Assembly: GCA_029706075.1 (NCBI GenBank)
Contig: JAINUG010000088.1
Location: 682,001 to 746,000 of the forward strand
DNA from: Aldrovandia affinis
Lineage: Eukaryota; Chordata; Actinopteri; Notacanthiformes; Halosauridae
Length of the DNA stretch: 64,000 nucleotides
Reading direction: 5' to 3'
The stretch's first letter is position 1; each line of letters begins with the position of its first letter. This document shows, piece after piece, positions 11,601 through 21,748 of the stretch. The translations under genes were made by a program, and so were the position numbers. A model generated the notes under the pieces. The model saw only the letters and a program-made list of their open reading frames with translations, was not told where the DNA came from and ran no database searches.

Positions 11601-12000
11601 AACTCCTTAGCCACCTCCCGGACCACTGTGCAGGCTGCGGCTAAGTTACCTAGCTCGCCACATTGCTTGCACAGCTTGGGCATGCCGTAATAAAACACCA
11701 TGTGCCGATTGTTCCCCAGCGTGATAGTGCTGGGAATACAGTATATCTCACCCCACCTACTGCTCAGGAATGGTATTCCTTCTGGGAGGACCGAAGCAAA
11801 CAGAGGCCCTGGATGAGAGGCTGAAAAAGCCTCCTCCAGGGCCACTGATGGGGAACTTCCCTGCTGTCCGAAGCTACGATCACAGTAGGCCCAAAAGTCT
11901 GGGGAATCTGGGGCTGGGTCCTGGCGTTGTCGCCCGAGTGGCAGGTGGGTCCGCCCGCAGGTGGTGGAGACATTAGGGCTCCTGTAAAAAGCAGGTGATG
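11601..12000 (-). pseudogene. LINE ORF1-type zinc knuckle fragment (ZCCHC3-like)
   Basis: The frame 12034-11447 includes MVFYYGMPKLCKQCGELGN, an incomplete CCHC-type knuckle (CKQCGELGNLAAAC lacks the usual histidine). This resembles ORF1 nucleic-acid-binding proteins of Tx1-type LINEs. It then passes in frame into REVAKEFYQGLYANR and LSAEELTRAVRSLKP, which belong to ORF2, so ORF1 and ORF2 are joined by a deletion that removed the endonuclease. Confidence 0.55.
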
Positions 12001-12736
12001 GGAGGAATTTTGTCTCTTCACAATGAAACACCATTTGGCAGTAATTTGTTCAGTGCAGGGAGAGACAAATATTTAGGGGTGAAATGTGGCCATCGGCAGT
12101 GCAATGTGAGTGTTGCATTTCTGGAAGGAGACTTCCAGGAGGGTTTAGTCTGTGACCGTTGCCAGCTTGTGAAGCATCTCGAGAGCAAGATTCTTGATCT
12201 TGAAGCCCAACTTGCTGGTCTCGACTGCCCTGCAGAATTTGTAGAGTTCCAGGAACGATTTAGTACGCCCTTTACAGAGTTAGTCTGCACGCCGAAGCTG
12301 GGTAGGGGGGAGACTAGAGCAGGTAGTGAGAGAGAGTTGTTACAGTAGGGCGCCAGCGTAGAAAAGGGGCGCACACATGCAGGGGCAGCATCTCCAGAGC
12401 TTGTGGTGTCTAACCGATTCCAGCCCTTGCAGGAAGAGGATCTGGCCCAGTCCTCTGTGAGTGGGAGGACTGATGAGCCCCAGGGCACCCTGGCAGCCAT
12501 GCCACCCAGAAAAAGGGTTTGTAGTGGGGGATTAAATAATTAGAGGTATAGACAGTATAGTCTGTTTGTGGGAAAAGGAGTCTCACATGGCATGTTGCCT
12601 GCCTGGTGCTCAGAAACTAACACGTGGCTACAAACTGACATGTACAAGTGGGATGGGTTACACTTGAACCGGAGGGGTACAGCTGCATTGGGTCAGCGTA
12701 TGCTTAGGGTAGGGTAGGAATATTTAAACTAGGGAC
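12001..12736 (+). pseudogene. CR1-A ORF1 remnant (zinc/coiled-coil plus esterase ends)
   Basis: The frame 11995-12348 contains CDRCQLVKHLESKILDLEAQL, a cysteine pair followed by a short coiled coil. Related copies are at 21749-22105 and 56950-57262. From 12541 to 12736 only the ends of the SGNH-esterase domain survive (the segment before GDSI and the DGLHLNRRG-like block), so its middle is deleted. Confidence 0.72.
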
Positions 12737-12737
12737 T

Positions 12738-13566
12738 GTGGGGATAGGGAGGGAAATTAGTAGTAGTATTAAGGATAGGGAGGTACAGACTGCCCAGATG
12801 GAAGATACCACGGCGGAGTATAATAAATCTGAGTATATAATTAATAACGATTTTTTAGATCATAATGTGAATAGAGGTAGTTCAGCACAATTATGTGTGG
12901 AGGGGAAGGACAATGTAAGTGTGAGTAAGGCTCTGAAGTTCATGTGTTTAAATGCGAGAAGCATAAAAAAATACTTTTTTGGAACTGGAGGCTGTCTTGT
13001 TGGATGGGGGTTATGACATCATTGGGATTGCTGAAACATGGCTTGGTGCAGCGGATGGGGATGAATATAATGTAGAGGGGTACAAATTGTTTAGGAAGGA
13101 TAGAACTAATAAAAGAGGAGGGGGATTTGCCCTTTATGTGATAGACATTCCAGAAAATTCCAGGTATTCATTCATTCGTTCCTTGTGAGGACATCTGGAT
13201 AAGATTACTGGGAGATCATGAGAAGGGCCTTAATATAGGAGTATGCTATATACCTCCAGCTTCAGACAGTAACATAAATAGTATGCTCTTTGGTAACATA
13301 AATAAACCTGGGCTGAAGGAGAGACGATAATAATGGGCGACTTCAATTACCGCTCTAATAATTGGAAGGTAGTGACAGGTCAGGGTAAATGTGAAGAGGA
13401 GTTTTTAGATGTGGTCAATGACTGCTTTTTGGTACAGTCTGTTACTCAGCCTATGAGAGGGAAATCAATACTGGATCTGGTTTTTTGTAACAATCCAGAT
13501 AGAATTTGCAGCACAGAGGTAGTAGAACCACAAGGGGCAAGTGATCACAATGTCGTTATTTTTTAA
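12738..13566 (+). pseudogene. CR1-A AP-type endonuclease, broken
   Basis: Three overlapping frames (12738-13016, 12979-13188, 13333-13566) together cover the apurinic-like endonuclease: LKFMCLNARSI, then IIGIAETWLG, MGDFNY and GASDHNVV. These hold the expected N, E, D-x-N and D-H residues. Frameshifts lie near 12990 and 13180-13330. Confidence 0.82.
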
Positions 13567-13910
13567 TCTTTTTTGGCAAGTTAAGACAGCCTCCTCTAAC
13601 TCTAATTTTTTTTTTATTTCAGATGAGCTGACTTTAATAAAATGATTACATTTAAAAGGGTTATTGTAGATGTACAGTATAAATTCATCCCAAAAGTAAG
13701 GAAAAATAGGATGAAAAAACTGTCTCTGCAGTGGATGACTAAATCTTTATGGGAGATAAAGGCAAAAGAAGTGACTGTACAGAGTATATAAAAAGAACTC
13801 AGAAAGAGAGAAGTTAGATTATTGTAATATGCGGGCTAAGACTAAAAAAGAAATAAGATCAGCTAAAAGGCAGTTTGAAATTAAAATTTCCCAAGATGCA
13901 AAAAGTAATT

Positions 13911-14040
13911 GTGTGGCTCTGTGTGGCTCAGTTGGTAGAGCACAGCGTTGGCAACACTTTGGTTGTGGGTTCAATCCCCACTGAGACCACATATACTGAA
14001 AAATGTATGCATTCACTACTGTAAGTCGCTTTGGATAAAT
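13911..14040 (+). mobile_element. tRNA-derived SINE with L2-type tail (copy 1)
   Basis: A Pol III A box TGGCTCAGTTGG is at 13924-13935 and a B box GGTTCAATCCC at 13968-13978. The 3' end carries GTAAGTCGCTTTGGATAAA, the L2 LINE tail. It lies within CR1-A in the same direction. The second copy is at 57824-57973. Confidence 0.88.
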
Positions 14041-14103
14041 TTTTCAATATTGTAGTAGAAAAAAGAAAGTTAATGATGAGGTTACGTGTATTAAGAATAA
14101 GGA

Positions 14104-15360
14104 CAAAACTTTGGTTTATAATAATAAGGATATTGCTAACACACTAAACAGTTACTTTGTTGAGAGCTTTACTAGAAAAGAGGTTATAAATATGCCTAAA
14201 TGTATAGCCAAGGTACAGAATGTTTTGGAGGACTACAAAAACGACAAAAACTTAAGACAAGTAATGCAGCAGGCCCTGATGGAATATATCCCAGAGTGCT
14301 CAAAGAACTTACATATAAACCATTGACAGATATTTTTATGCAATCCATAATCACTGGAGAAATACCAGATGACTGGAAGCAGGGTAGTATAATTCCAATA
14401 TATAAGAAGGGAGACTGTACTGACCCAGGGAACTACAGGCCTGTCAGTTTAACTTGCCTCGCATGTAAAATGCTGGAATGTAGTATTAGGGATAAGTTGG
14501 AATTATTATTGAAAAATAATAGTATTTTAAGGGAGAGCCAACATGGTTTTCTCAAAGGGAGGTCATGCCTGACAAACCTCCCGGACTTTTTTGAAGAGGC
14601 TACAAAGTGTGTTGACCTGAACCAGGCTTATGATATTATATATTTGGACTTTCAGAAAGCATTTGACAAGGTACCACAAGAGTGGCTCATTGCTAAAATG
14701 AATTCAGTAGTTTCAGAGTGGGTTCATAATTGGCTGCAAGGGCGAGTAGGCCCCACCTACTGTTACAAAGAGTAACAGAAGGTGGGGCCATATCTGACCT
14801 CGGTGCTGTGGCCAGTGGTGTCCCGCAGGGATCGGTGCTGGGACCTCTGCTCTTCCTTATTTACATAAATGACCTTGATATGGACATTAGTAGCAAAATA
14901 CTTACAGATACCAGATGATACCAAAGCAGATGATACCAAACTCTGGGGTTTGGCAAACAGTTTGGAGTCGACTAAAGTAATCCAAGATGATTTAAACAAA
15001 ATCCAAGAATGGGCAGATACGTGGCAGGTGACATTCAATATTGCCAAATGTAAAGTTATGCATGTGGGAAATAAAAACATAAGACAGGAATATTTTATGG
15101 GAGGAGTAGGTGTTCAATTTGAAAAAGACTTAGGAATTGTAGTTGATCAAAGCCTATCTGCATTAAATCAGTGTGCTACAGCAGTGAAAAAAGCCAACTG
15201 GATGCTGGGATACATAGCAAAATGTATTGATTATAAATCAAAGGAGGTTATATCAATGTTATATAATGCCTTTGTCAGACCTCACTTAGAATACTGTATG
15301 CAGTTCTGGGCACCGCACTACAAGAAAGATATAGAAGCTCTTGAAAAAGTTCAAAGAAGG
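14104..15360 (+). pseudogene. CR1-A reverse transcriptase, broken
   Basis: The frame 14200-14775 holds the start of the polymerase (SIIPIYKKGDCTDPGNYRPV, YLDFQKAFDKVP). A shifted frame has [20 protein letters not shown] (about 14815-14875). The active-site region near 14895-14940 is scrambled: GATGATACCAAA occurs twice and the FADD context is lost. Frame 14869-15360 carries the C-terminal part, ending EALEKVQRRA at the L2 junction. Confidence 0.85.
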
Positions 15361-16186
15361 GCACCTGTGCTTCTCGGGCCACATTGCAGCGATCACTCGG
15401 ACCTGCCGATTCTCCCTCCACAACATCCGGAGGATCCGACCGTTCCTCACCCAAGAGGCCACACAACTCCTGGTCCAGGCTCTGGTGATCTCACGCCTAG
15501 ATTACTGCAATTCCTTGCTGGCAGGCCTACCAGCCTGTGCCATCAAGCCACTGCAACTAGTCCAGAATGCTGCCGCACGTCTGGTGTTCAACCAATCGAA
15601 GTTCACCCACGTCACCCCTCTACTCTCTTCTCTGCACTGGCTCCTCATCGCAGCACGCATCAGATTAAAATCACTGGTGCTTGCTTTTCAAGCGGCTAGA
15701 GGTACTGCTCCCCCATACCTTCAGTCATTCATCACTCCCTACACCCCAGCCAGACCCCTCCCCCCCTCCTCCTCTGGCAAACTGACTGTCCCATCCCCCC
15801 GGGTGCCTGGCAGCCGCTCCTCGCGGTCTCGTCTCTTCTCTGTCAGGACCGCGGAATCACTTGCAATCTTTTCAGACTCCGCTACCAGTGAACTCTGTAC
15901 ATCTAGCTAATTGTCATCACCACTGCCTACTTGCTCAATACTATGTATCCCCCCGTACTCCATTTATGAAAAATTTAAACATTAAAAAAAAATTACATTT
16001 ACTAACCTTTTCCTTCCCAGTGTTACAGGTATGATACGCAACTGCCTGCAATGATGTCTATCATTGTATTGCTGCACTGATCTCTTGCGTGAACTATGAT
16101 TGTTCCTACCATGTATTTATGCACATCTTGTAAGTCGCTCTGGATAAAAGCGTCTACGAAATGCTTAAAATGTAAATGTAAAAATT
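15361..16186 (+). mobile_element. L2-clade LINE copy L2-A2 (3' part only)
   Basis: A 5'-truncated L2 inserted in CR1-A, same direction. Its coding remnant (15341-15910 frame: FSLHNIRRIRPFLTQEATQL, LDYCNSLLAGLPACAIKPLQ) matches copies at 9335-10944 and 43595-44723. The tail TAAGTCGCTCTGGATAAAAG with TGTAAA repeats ends near 16186. Confidence 0.9.
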
Positions 16187-16315
16187 TAACTAAACTGATA
16201 CCTGGTATGAAAGGTAAAAGTTATGAGGATAGCCTTAAGGCATTCAATCTAGTTAAGCTTAGCAAATGGAGACTTAGGGGGATTTGATTGTGGTTTTTAA
16301 ATTCCTAAAAGGGAA
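16187..16315 (+). pseudogene. CR1-A coding remnant between insertions
   Basis: It encodes the C-terminal CR1 block LIPGMKGKSYEDSLKAFNL followed by KLSKWRLRG, matching the equivalent region of CR1-C (minus strand, about 23860-23960). It stops where the GATT-tailed retroposon starts, at the CTAAAAGGG codons. Confidence 0.82.
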
Positions 16316-16987
16316 TAGAGCCTTCTGGTGTAATGAGCTATCCTTACTGTAACCAATCATAAGTGATGATCCGCCCCTATCAGGACTGCTGATGATGTCG
16401 TGGGATGGTCTCTGAGTGCCCTCATGGCTGCGTGCTCCCTGTGCCACTCACCTAATTAGTTATGCTGCCCTAGATTACTTCTGCTGGTGCAAAAGTGTTA
16501 TCACTCTACTCTTTCCCCTGATCCGGTGTGATATTTATCATAGTAATAATATCATAGCCTCTTTTCTCCCTGGCTTCGTGGCACCTGCCCGGAGCTCACC
16601 TGCCCCAGAGTCAACCCCCCACCCCTGCCATGTGTTAGCCGGATGCCGCTGGCCCGGACCCTAGCTGCTGGTTCCATCCCCCGCCCTGCCCTGGTATCTG
16701 GAGGGATGAGGTCCACCCCACCCCTACACTTAGAATGCCCTTCCGGTAGTCTGTTAAGCCTCATGAGCCTCAAGGACTATTTGTTTTGTTTTTCTCTGTA
16801 ACCCACAAATTTCCAGGAGTTCATCTCGACCGCCTTTTAAGGGGTCAGGGAATAATTTTCCAGTCTCCCACATTGGTTCCAATGGTTTTCTGGTTTTTTG
16901 ATTCCCTCTGGAAAATGCCAATTGTGAAGCGCTGTGTGACAACCTGTTTGTAAATGGCGCTATACAAAAATAAAGATTGATTGATTA
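16316..16987 (+). mobile_element. GATT-tailed non-LTR retroposon 3' end
   Basis: A non-coding 670-bp segment ending in GGCGCTATACAAAAATAAAG and a (GATT)n tail, a common 3' end of fish LINE 3' UTRs. It is inserted in CR1-A: CR1 reads CTAAAAGGG before it and ATTAACAAAGTGAAATACCA after it. I could not assign its family. Confidence 0.65.
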
Positions 16988-17016
16988 ACAAAGTGAAATA
17001 CCAAATATTTTTTAAG

Positions 17017-17697
17017 ATATCTTCCACAGGTCACGATATGTCGCGGGACAAAAGTGATATCAAAATTACAGAAATGTGTGCAGAGGACCATCGCGGAGGG
17101 TGTTGCATACCTCCAGAAAAATGAAACGTCGCAGATACTGTTATAAAATGTCACGTAATCTGATTGGTTGGAGTGACAAGCTAAACTACATTGCCATGGA
17201 GATACAGAATACTACTGACTCCATCTGACTTTGTTTTGTTGTTTTCATGTTATTGTAATGGACTGTTTTGAATAATTGTTTGCGGAACAGGTGAGGAGGT
17301 ATCCTCAAATTTATAAGTCCTCAAGAAATTATTATAAAGATACCATAAAGACGGCCAATTTATGAGGAGAGATTTCAAGGAATCTCAACAGAGACTAGCT
17401 GCAACACAGATATAAGTGGAAACAGTTGTGAAACAGGTCAAATATCTATGTTAACGTTAGCTAAATAAAACTATCAATATCTAGCTAGCTAGCTAGCAAC
17501 CTGGTATCACAGCCAAATAAAGCTTACTAACATTTGTAAATTAGGGTAAACTACGTAAATAAATGTCAGTTTGCTCAGCTGGTTACAATAGAGACGACGC
17601 AACGCTGTCGCCGAGTCGTGGAAAGTATGAATGCTCAAAACTCGCATTCGAGGCGGGGGGACATTTACGGGACACTTGTCGCGTAAGGCATAAATTG
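17017..17697. other. Unassigned DNA between two convergent CR1 copies
   Basis: CR1-A (plus) stops at 17016 and CR1-B (minus) begins at 17698; both lack their 3' tails. The intervening DNA has no gene that I can see. It carries GGCCAATTTATG at 17353-17364 and its reverse complement at 17689-17700, and a (CTAG)n run near 17482-17500. It could be a DNA transposon or the remains of a rearrangement. Confidence 0.45.
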
Positions 17698-18205
17698 GCC
17701 TTTAGTCTCAGTTTTGTGAGTTTGAATAGTTCAAGTGTCTTAAGTCTTTTTTCGTAACTTTTATGTTTCATAACAGGTACCAATTTGGTTGCCTTTCTTT
17801 ATCCTTTTTTCGAGAGCTTCTATATCTTTCTTGTAGTGTGGTGCCCAGAACTACACATGGTACTCTATGTGAGGTCTGACAAAGGCATTATATAACATCA
17901 ATATAACCTCCTTTGATCTATACTCAATACTCTTTGTTTCATATCCAGCATGGTGTTGGCCAGGATGCTGGCTGCAGTTTTCACTGCTAAAGATGTGGAT
18001 AGACTTTGATCAGGTCTTTTTCAAATTGAACACATTCTAGTTAGTCTTATATTTTTATTTCCCACATGCAAAACTTAATATTTTGCAATATTGAATGTCA
18101 TCTGCCATGTTTCTTCCCATTTCTGGATTTTGTTTAAATTAGATTACTTTAGTTGAAAGTCAAACTGTTAACTAAACCCCCAAATTTTGTATCATCTGCA
18201 AATTT

Positions 18206-18504
18206 TGTTACAGATTTTCTCCCATTTTCTCCCAATTTTGTAACCAATTACAGCCACTATTTTGAAGTCAATCCCCCCCTCGTAATGTGAGTTTGCTGCC
18301 GTAGCCCTGTGACCGGTAGTGACGAAGGCAAAGTATCGTCTCCTCCGAGACGGCACTCGCCAGGCCATCAACCATAACCCAGTACTACAGAGCCACTCCT
18401 GTGCGCAGCGAACGTCCTGTCGCCTTCCCTCCCTGGGGCGGACAGCCAATCACCGCCCCCGGTGGCACTCCCGGCCACGCGGGAAGCCTCATATCATAGT
18501 TAAA
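18206..18504 (-). mobile_element. tRNA-type SINE, family 2, copy 1 (5' part missing)
   Basis: Flanked by the 9-base duplication TGCAAATTT at 18197-18205 and 18505-18513, inside CR1-B. Its body shares CCTGGGGCGGACAGCCAATC with the copy at 19328-19558, and the word GTGGCACT with the copy at 58260-58553. The tRNA head with the B box is absent or too diverged to see. Confidence 0.8.
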
Positions 18505-18869
18505 TGCAAATTTAACTATTTTGGAACTAACATTCCTATCAAGATCATTTATGTAAATAAGGAAGAACAGAGGTCCCAGCACCGATCCCTGCGGGACTCC
18601 ACTGCCCACAGCACCTAGGTCAGATAAGACAGCTCCTACTGTTAATCTCTGTATTCGACCTTTCAGCCAACACTCTGAAATAACTCTTGTAATTCCTACT
18701 GAATTTTCGCAATAAGCCTCTCATGTGGTACCTTGTCAAATGCTTCTTGAAAGTCCAAATATACTGTATAATATCATAAGCCTGGTTCAAGTCAAAACAC
18801 TTTGTGTAGCTTCCTCAAATAGGTCCAGGAGGTTTGTTAGGCATGACCCCCCCTTAAGAAAGCCATGTT

Positions 18870-19060
18870 GGGGGCGGCGGATGGCGTAGCAGTCTAACGC
18901 GCCACACTTTGGTGTGGTGTGTGCTGCCTGTCAGGGACGCGGTTCGAAACCCGCGTCTCTAACAGACCAGCCCTGGTCGTCAGCCCCGATCGGAGGCGGC
19001 ATTTGGCTGTCCGCCTCCGGGGGAAGGGGGAGGGTGAGCCGGCACAAGTCCGTCGGGGAG
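18870..19060 (+). mobile_element. tRNA-derived SINE, family 2-like, plus strand
   Basis: It has an A-box-like GATGGCGTAGCAGTCTAACG at 18880-18899 and a B box GGTTCGAAACC at 18941-18951, then a GC-rich body (GGAGGCGGCATTTGGCTGTCC). It lies in CR1-B in the opposite direction; about 300 bases of CR1 are missing at this site. Confidence 0.8.
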
Positions 19061-19327
19061 AAGGTTAGAGGCGTCCGTGGAAGATGTCCTCCAAAATGTT
19101 CTGTACATTGGCAGTACTTTATATATATTTATAACCTCTTCTCTGGTAAAGCTGTCAAAAAAGTAACTGTTTAGTGTTATATCCTTCTCCTTGTCCTCTT
19201 GTATACTCTGTACAGTCTCTTATTTTGCCTAAAAATCTTCCGTAAAGATTTATGCATATTGTGGAGGCAGTTTTTTCATCAGATTTTTCGTTACTTTTGG
19301 GATAAATTTACACTGTGCATCAACAAT

Positions 19328-19558
19328 CATTCTTTTTTTATACATTTCAGTTTTTTCCCAGTTTTTCTCCCAATTTGCTGGTTAATTGTAAGGGAAGCGT
19401 TTTGTGCTCATGGTGAGCTTATGCCGGCTTTCCTTCCCCCCTCCACCTGGGGCGGACAGCCAATCCCCGCCCATGAATCTGCACTCCAGGCTCCCCAGTG
19501 CCCCAGCGGGCAATCTGGACTCCAGGCGAGTGCCTTTGCCAGTTGCGCCACTCATGGG
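19328..19558 (-). mobile_element. SINE family 2, copy 2
   Basis: Flanked by the duplication TCAACAAT at 19320-19327 and 19559-19566, inside CR1-B. The body contains CTGGGGCGGACAGCCAATCC. The left end is T-rich, the A tail on the element strand. Confidence 0.82.
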
Positions 19559-19865
19559 TCAACAATAACCCTTTTACATTTTGTCCAGTTTTGCAATCTA
19601 TACATTTTCCCTAATCTATATTACTTACATCGCTCTCATTTTGTGGAGGCAGTCTTAACTGCCAAAAAATATCAAAAGTGACTGCACTATGATCACTTGT
19701 GCCTCGTGATTCAAATATCTCTGATAAATCTCAACAAATTCTGTCAGGATTATTACACAAAACCAGATCCAGTATTGATTTCCCTCTCATAGGCTGAGTA
19801 ACAGACTGCACTAAAAAACAGTCATTAACCACATCTAAAACCTCCTCTTCACATTTCCTCTTGCC

Positions 19866-20341
19866 TATAAGTGATGCCCTCTGCCCACATTCTCCACCAT
19901 ATGTGGTGTCCCTAGGGGTTGGGTGACATACACGGACCTTGCAGAGGGCATAGGCAAGTTCAATAACTCAGAGGAGGCAGTATTACAAATGAAACAATAA
20001 TTTCATTAATTAATTTAGTCCACAATCTTTACTCGTCGTCGTTGTCCAAAATCCGCAAATGTCGCAATCCAGGTCAGTTCCGCAATCCAGTCCAGTAGTC
20101 GGTACACAAAGGGGGGTCCTCACACAATCCAAGTCAAACACAATACACAATCCAAAACACTCTCGAACTCTCTCCAAATCCCGGCTGGTCAACAGACTTC
20201 ACAGGTTCTCTCTCCATGTTCCAAACACTTTCCTACTCCTTCGCCGCGTGACAGGAATGAGTCTTTTAAATAGGCCTCGAAATGGCCTTCAGCTGTTTGT
20301 TAGTCCCAATCACTTGACTCCATTCTTGCATTTGAACAAAG
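19866..20341 (-). mobile_element. LTR-X family copy C3: 5' LTR plus start of internal region
   Basis: It matches, in reverse, the LTR-X copy at 62784-63480. Shared features are TATTTAAA (minus) at 20265-20272, the block CAGCTGAAGGCCATTTC, the end CCCCTAGGGACACCACATA-type junction and the primer-site-like TGGTGGAGAATG at 19888-19899. Only about 25 bases of internal DNA remain on the left. It sits in CR1-B and replaces about 450 bases of it. Confidence 0.75.
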
Positions 20342-20714
20342 GAACTTCAGAGTATTACTCATACCTTTATTCTCTTTCACCTCCACACCTAACTGTTCCA
20401 AGCCACCTCCACCTCGAGAACATTATTAATTAAAAGGTCCAGGAGGTCTCTTACCTGGGCCCCAGGCAGGCAACATGACATCCGGGACTCTTTTTCCTGC
20501 GATTAGACTATACTTTCTACATCTCTAATAAACTCCCTTTTCTTGGGTGGCGTTGCCACCAGGGTGCCCTGGGACTTATCAGTCCCCCCACTCAGAGGAC
20601 TGGGCCAGATCCTCTTCCTGCAATGGCTGGAATTGGTTGGACACCACAAACTCTACTGATACTGCCTGCCACGGTCACCAGGGAGGGGCGTGTGCCAGTT
20701 AACCATCTCTGAGA

Positions 20715-21190
20715 CAAACCAGGCTGAGAAACGAACAATTAAAAAAATAAATGCTTTATTTGAACATAACTGAAAATATATTGTGCATCTTCTGGCATAT
20801 AATTATTTAACATGAACAAAAATGTGGCAGTTTGGTCCTTCCTTTGCTTTTTCAGAATTAGATTAGTTCCCGTCTGTTTCCCAGTCCAGGCTGGTGTGGG
20901 AGTGGAAACTGCTGTCTGAATCTGCAAGGAGAGAAGAGAGAGAGTACGCTGGGAGAAGCCGCAGTGTACTCCCTTCATCTCGTCCTGGTCTTTCTCCTCA
21001 GCGGCTCGGTCGCTCTCCCCTTTTGTGCAGCCATTCCTGATTACGAAACAAGAGACTGCTGTGTGATTGAAAAATTGGATGCAGCAGCTGCCCCGATTCC
21101 TCCTGAAATATTTTCTTCATGTGACGTTGCTTCTTCTGGGGGGCTGTCCTCTATCCTGGAGGGCTGCCCGCCACTGTGCCACACTGCCCT
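20715..21190. other. Unassigned DNA with a short signal-peptide-like ORF
   Basis: No known repeat was recognised. A plus-strand ORF (20964-21257, 97 residues) begins MYSLHLVLVFLLSGSVALPF, hydrophobic like a secretion signal, followed by a cysteine-containing stretch (ETRDCC). Its last third runs into CR1-E in a non-CR1 frame, so at most the first part could be a host exon. I do not recognise the protein, and chance is a real alternative. Confidence 0.3.
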
Positions 21191-21748
21191 TGCATATGTA
21201 TGCCACACTTGGAATATTGTGTGCAGTTCTGGGGACCGCATTACAAAAAAGATATAGATGCGCCGGAAAAGGTCCAAAGACGGGCAACTAGACTGATTCC
21301 AGGCATAAAAGACAAGTGTTATGAGGAAAGGCTAGAGATGCTTGGACTGTTCAAGCTTAGTAAAAGGAGACTTAGGGGAGATTTGATTGAGGCTTTTAAA
21401 TTTATTAAAGGAATTAACAAAGTGAATTTTAGGAAATTATTCAAGTTGAGTTCGGTTAGCAGAACGAGGGGGCATAAATGGAAACTGACAAAGGGTAAAT
21501 TTCACACGGACACTAGGAAATATTTTTTTCACACAGAGAGTGATCAATGCGTGGAATAGCTTGCCTGGACATGTAGTAGAGGCTGAGACACTAGGGGTAT
21601 TCAAGGCTAGGCTCGATCCAGTGTTAGACACTCTAGCCTTTGGATAAACTAAGCATGTGAGCAGATTAGTGGTAGGAACGGACGAGCAGTGTTGGGCTGA
21701 ATGGCCTGTTCTCGTCTCCCCCTTATGTTATGTTATGTTATGTTATGT
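21191..21748 (+). mobile_element. CR1-clade LINE copy E (3' end with tail)
   Basis: It encodes the end of CR1 ORF2 (frame 21176-21559: EKVQRRATRLIPGIKDKCYE, then RRLRGDLIEAFKFIKGINKV) and the 3' UTR with GGGCTGAATGGCCTGTTCTC. It ends in a (TTATG)n tail at 21722-21748. It is 5'-truncated and belongs to a subfamily related to but distinct from CR1-C. Confidence 0.9.

Larger units (their letters stand above)
8709..12000 (-). mobile_element. Tx1/L1-like LINE remnant, split by an L2 insertion
   Basis: Three minus-strand pieces line up as one non-LTR element read from right to left: an ORF1 zinc-knuckle piece (11601-12000), an ORF2 reverse transcriptase piece (10945-11600) and the ORF2 C-terminus (8709-9330). 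The gap 9335-10944 is an L2-family LINE. The pieces resume the same protein on both sides of that insert. Motifs such as SGVRQGCPLGALLY favour an L1/Tx1-type reverse transcriptase over CR1 or L2. The junction between ORF1 and ORF2 lacks the endonuclease, so the copy is internally deleted. Confidence 0.65.
12001..17016 (+). mobile_element. CR1-clade LINE copy A (interrupted)
   Basis: Plus-strand CR1 with the order ORF1 zinc/coiled-coil, esterase remnant, endonuclease, reverse transcriptase. It is broken by a SINE (13911-14040), an L2 copy (15361-16186) and a GATT-tailed retroposon (16316-16987). After removing these, CR1 coding is continuous: QRRA at 15360, then TKLIPGMKGKSYEDSL from 16195, then the INKV region from 16988. 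Its 3' UTR and tail are missing after 17016. Confidence 0.88.
17698..20714 (-). mobile_element. CR1-clade LINE copy B (heavily interrupted)
   Basis: Minus-strand CR1, aligned by eye with CR1-C at 23545-26960 throughout: C-terminal polymerase 17698-18200, palm region 18505-18868, linker 19061-19327 and 19559-19865, ORF1 end 20342-20714. It is interrupted by three SINEs and an LTR. Coding frames are all destroyed. Parts are missing at two of the junctions (about 300 bases at the plus-strand SINE and about 450 bases at the LTR). Confidence 0.85.

Noticed and set aside
13911..13985. tRNA gene (tRNA-like A and B boxes)
   Set aside because: It carries an L2-type tail and a second copy exists at 57824-57973; the stems do not form a proper acceptor. 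It is a SINE.
18870..18960. tRNA gene
   Set aside because: It has a good B box but no matching acceptor stem and continues into a SINE body.
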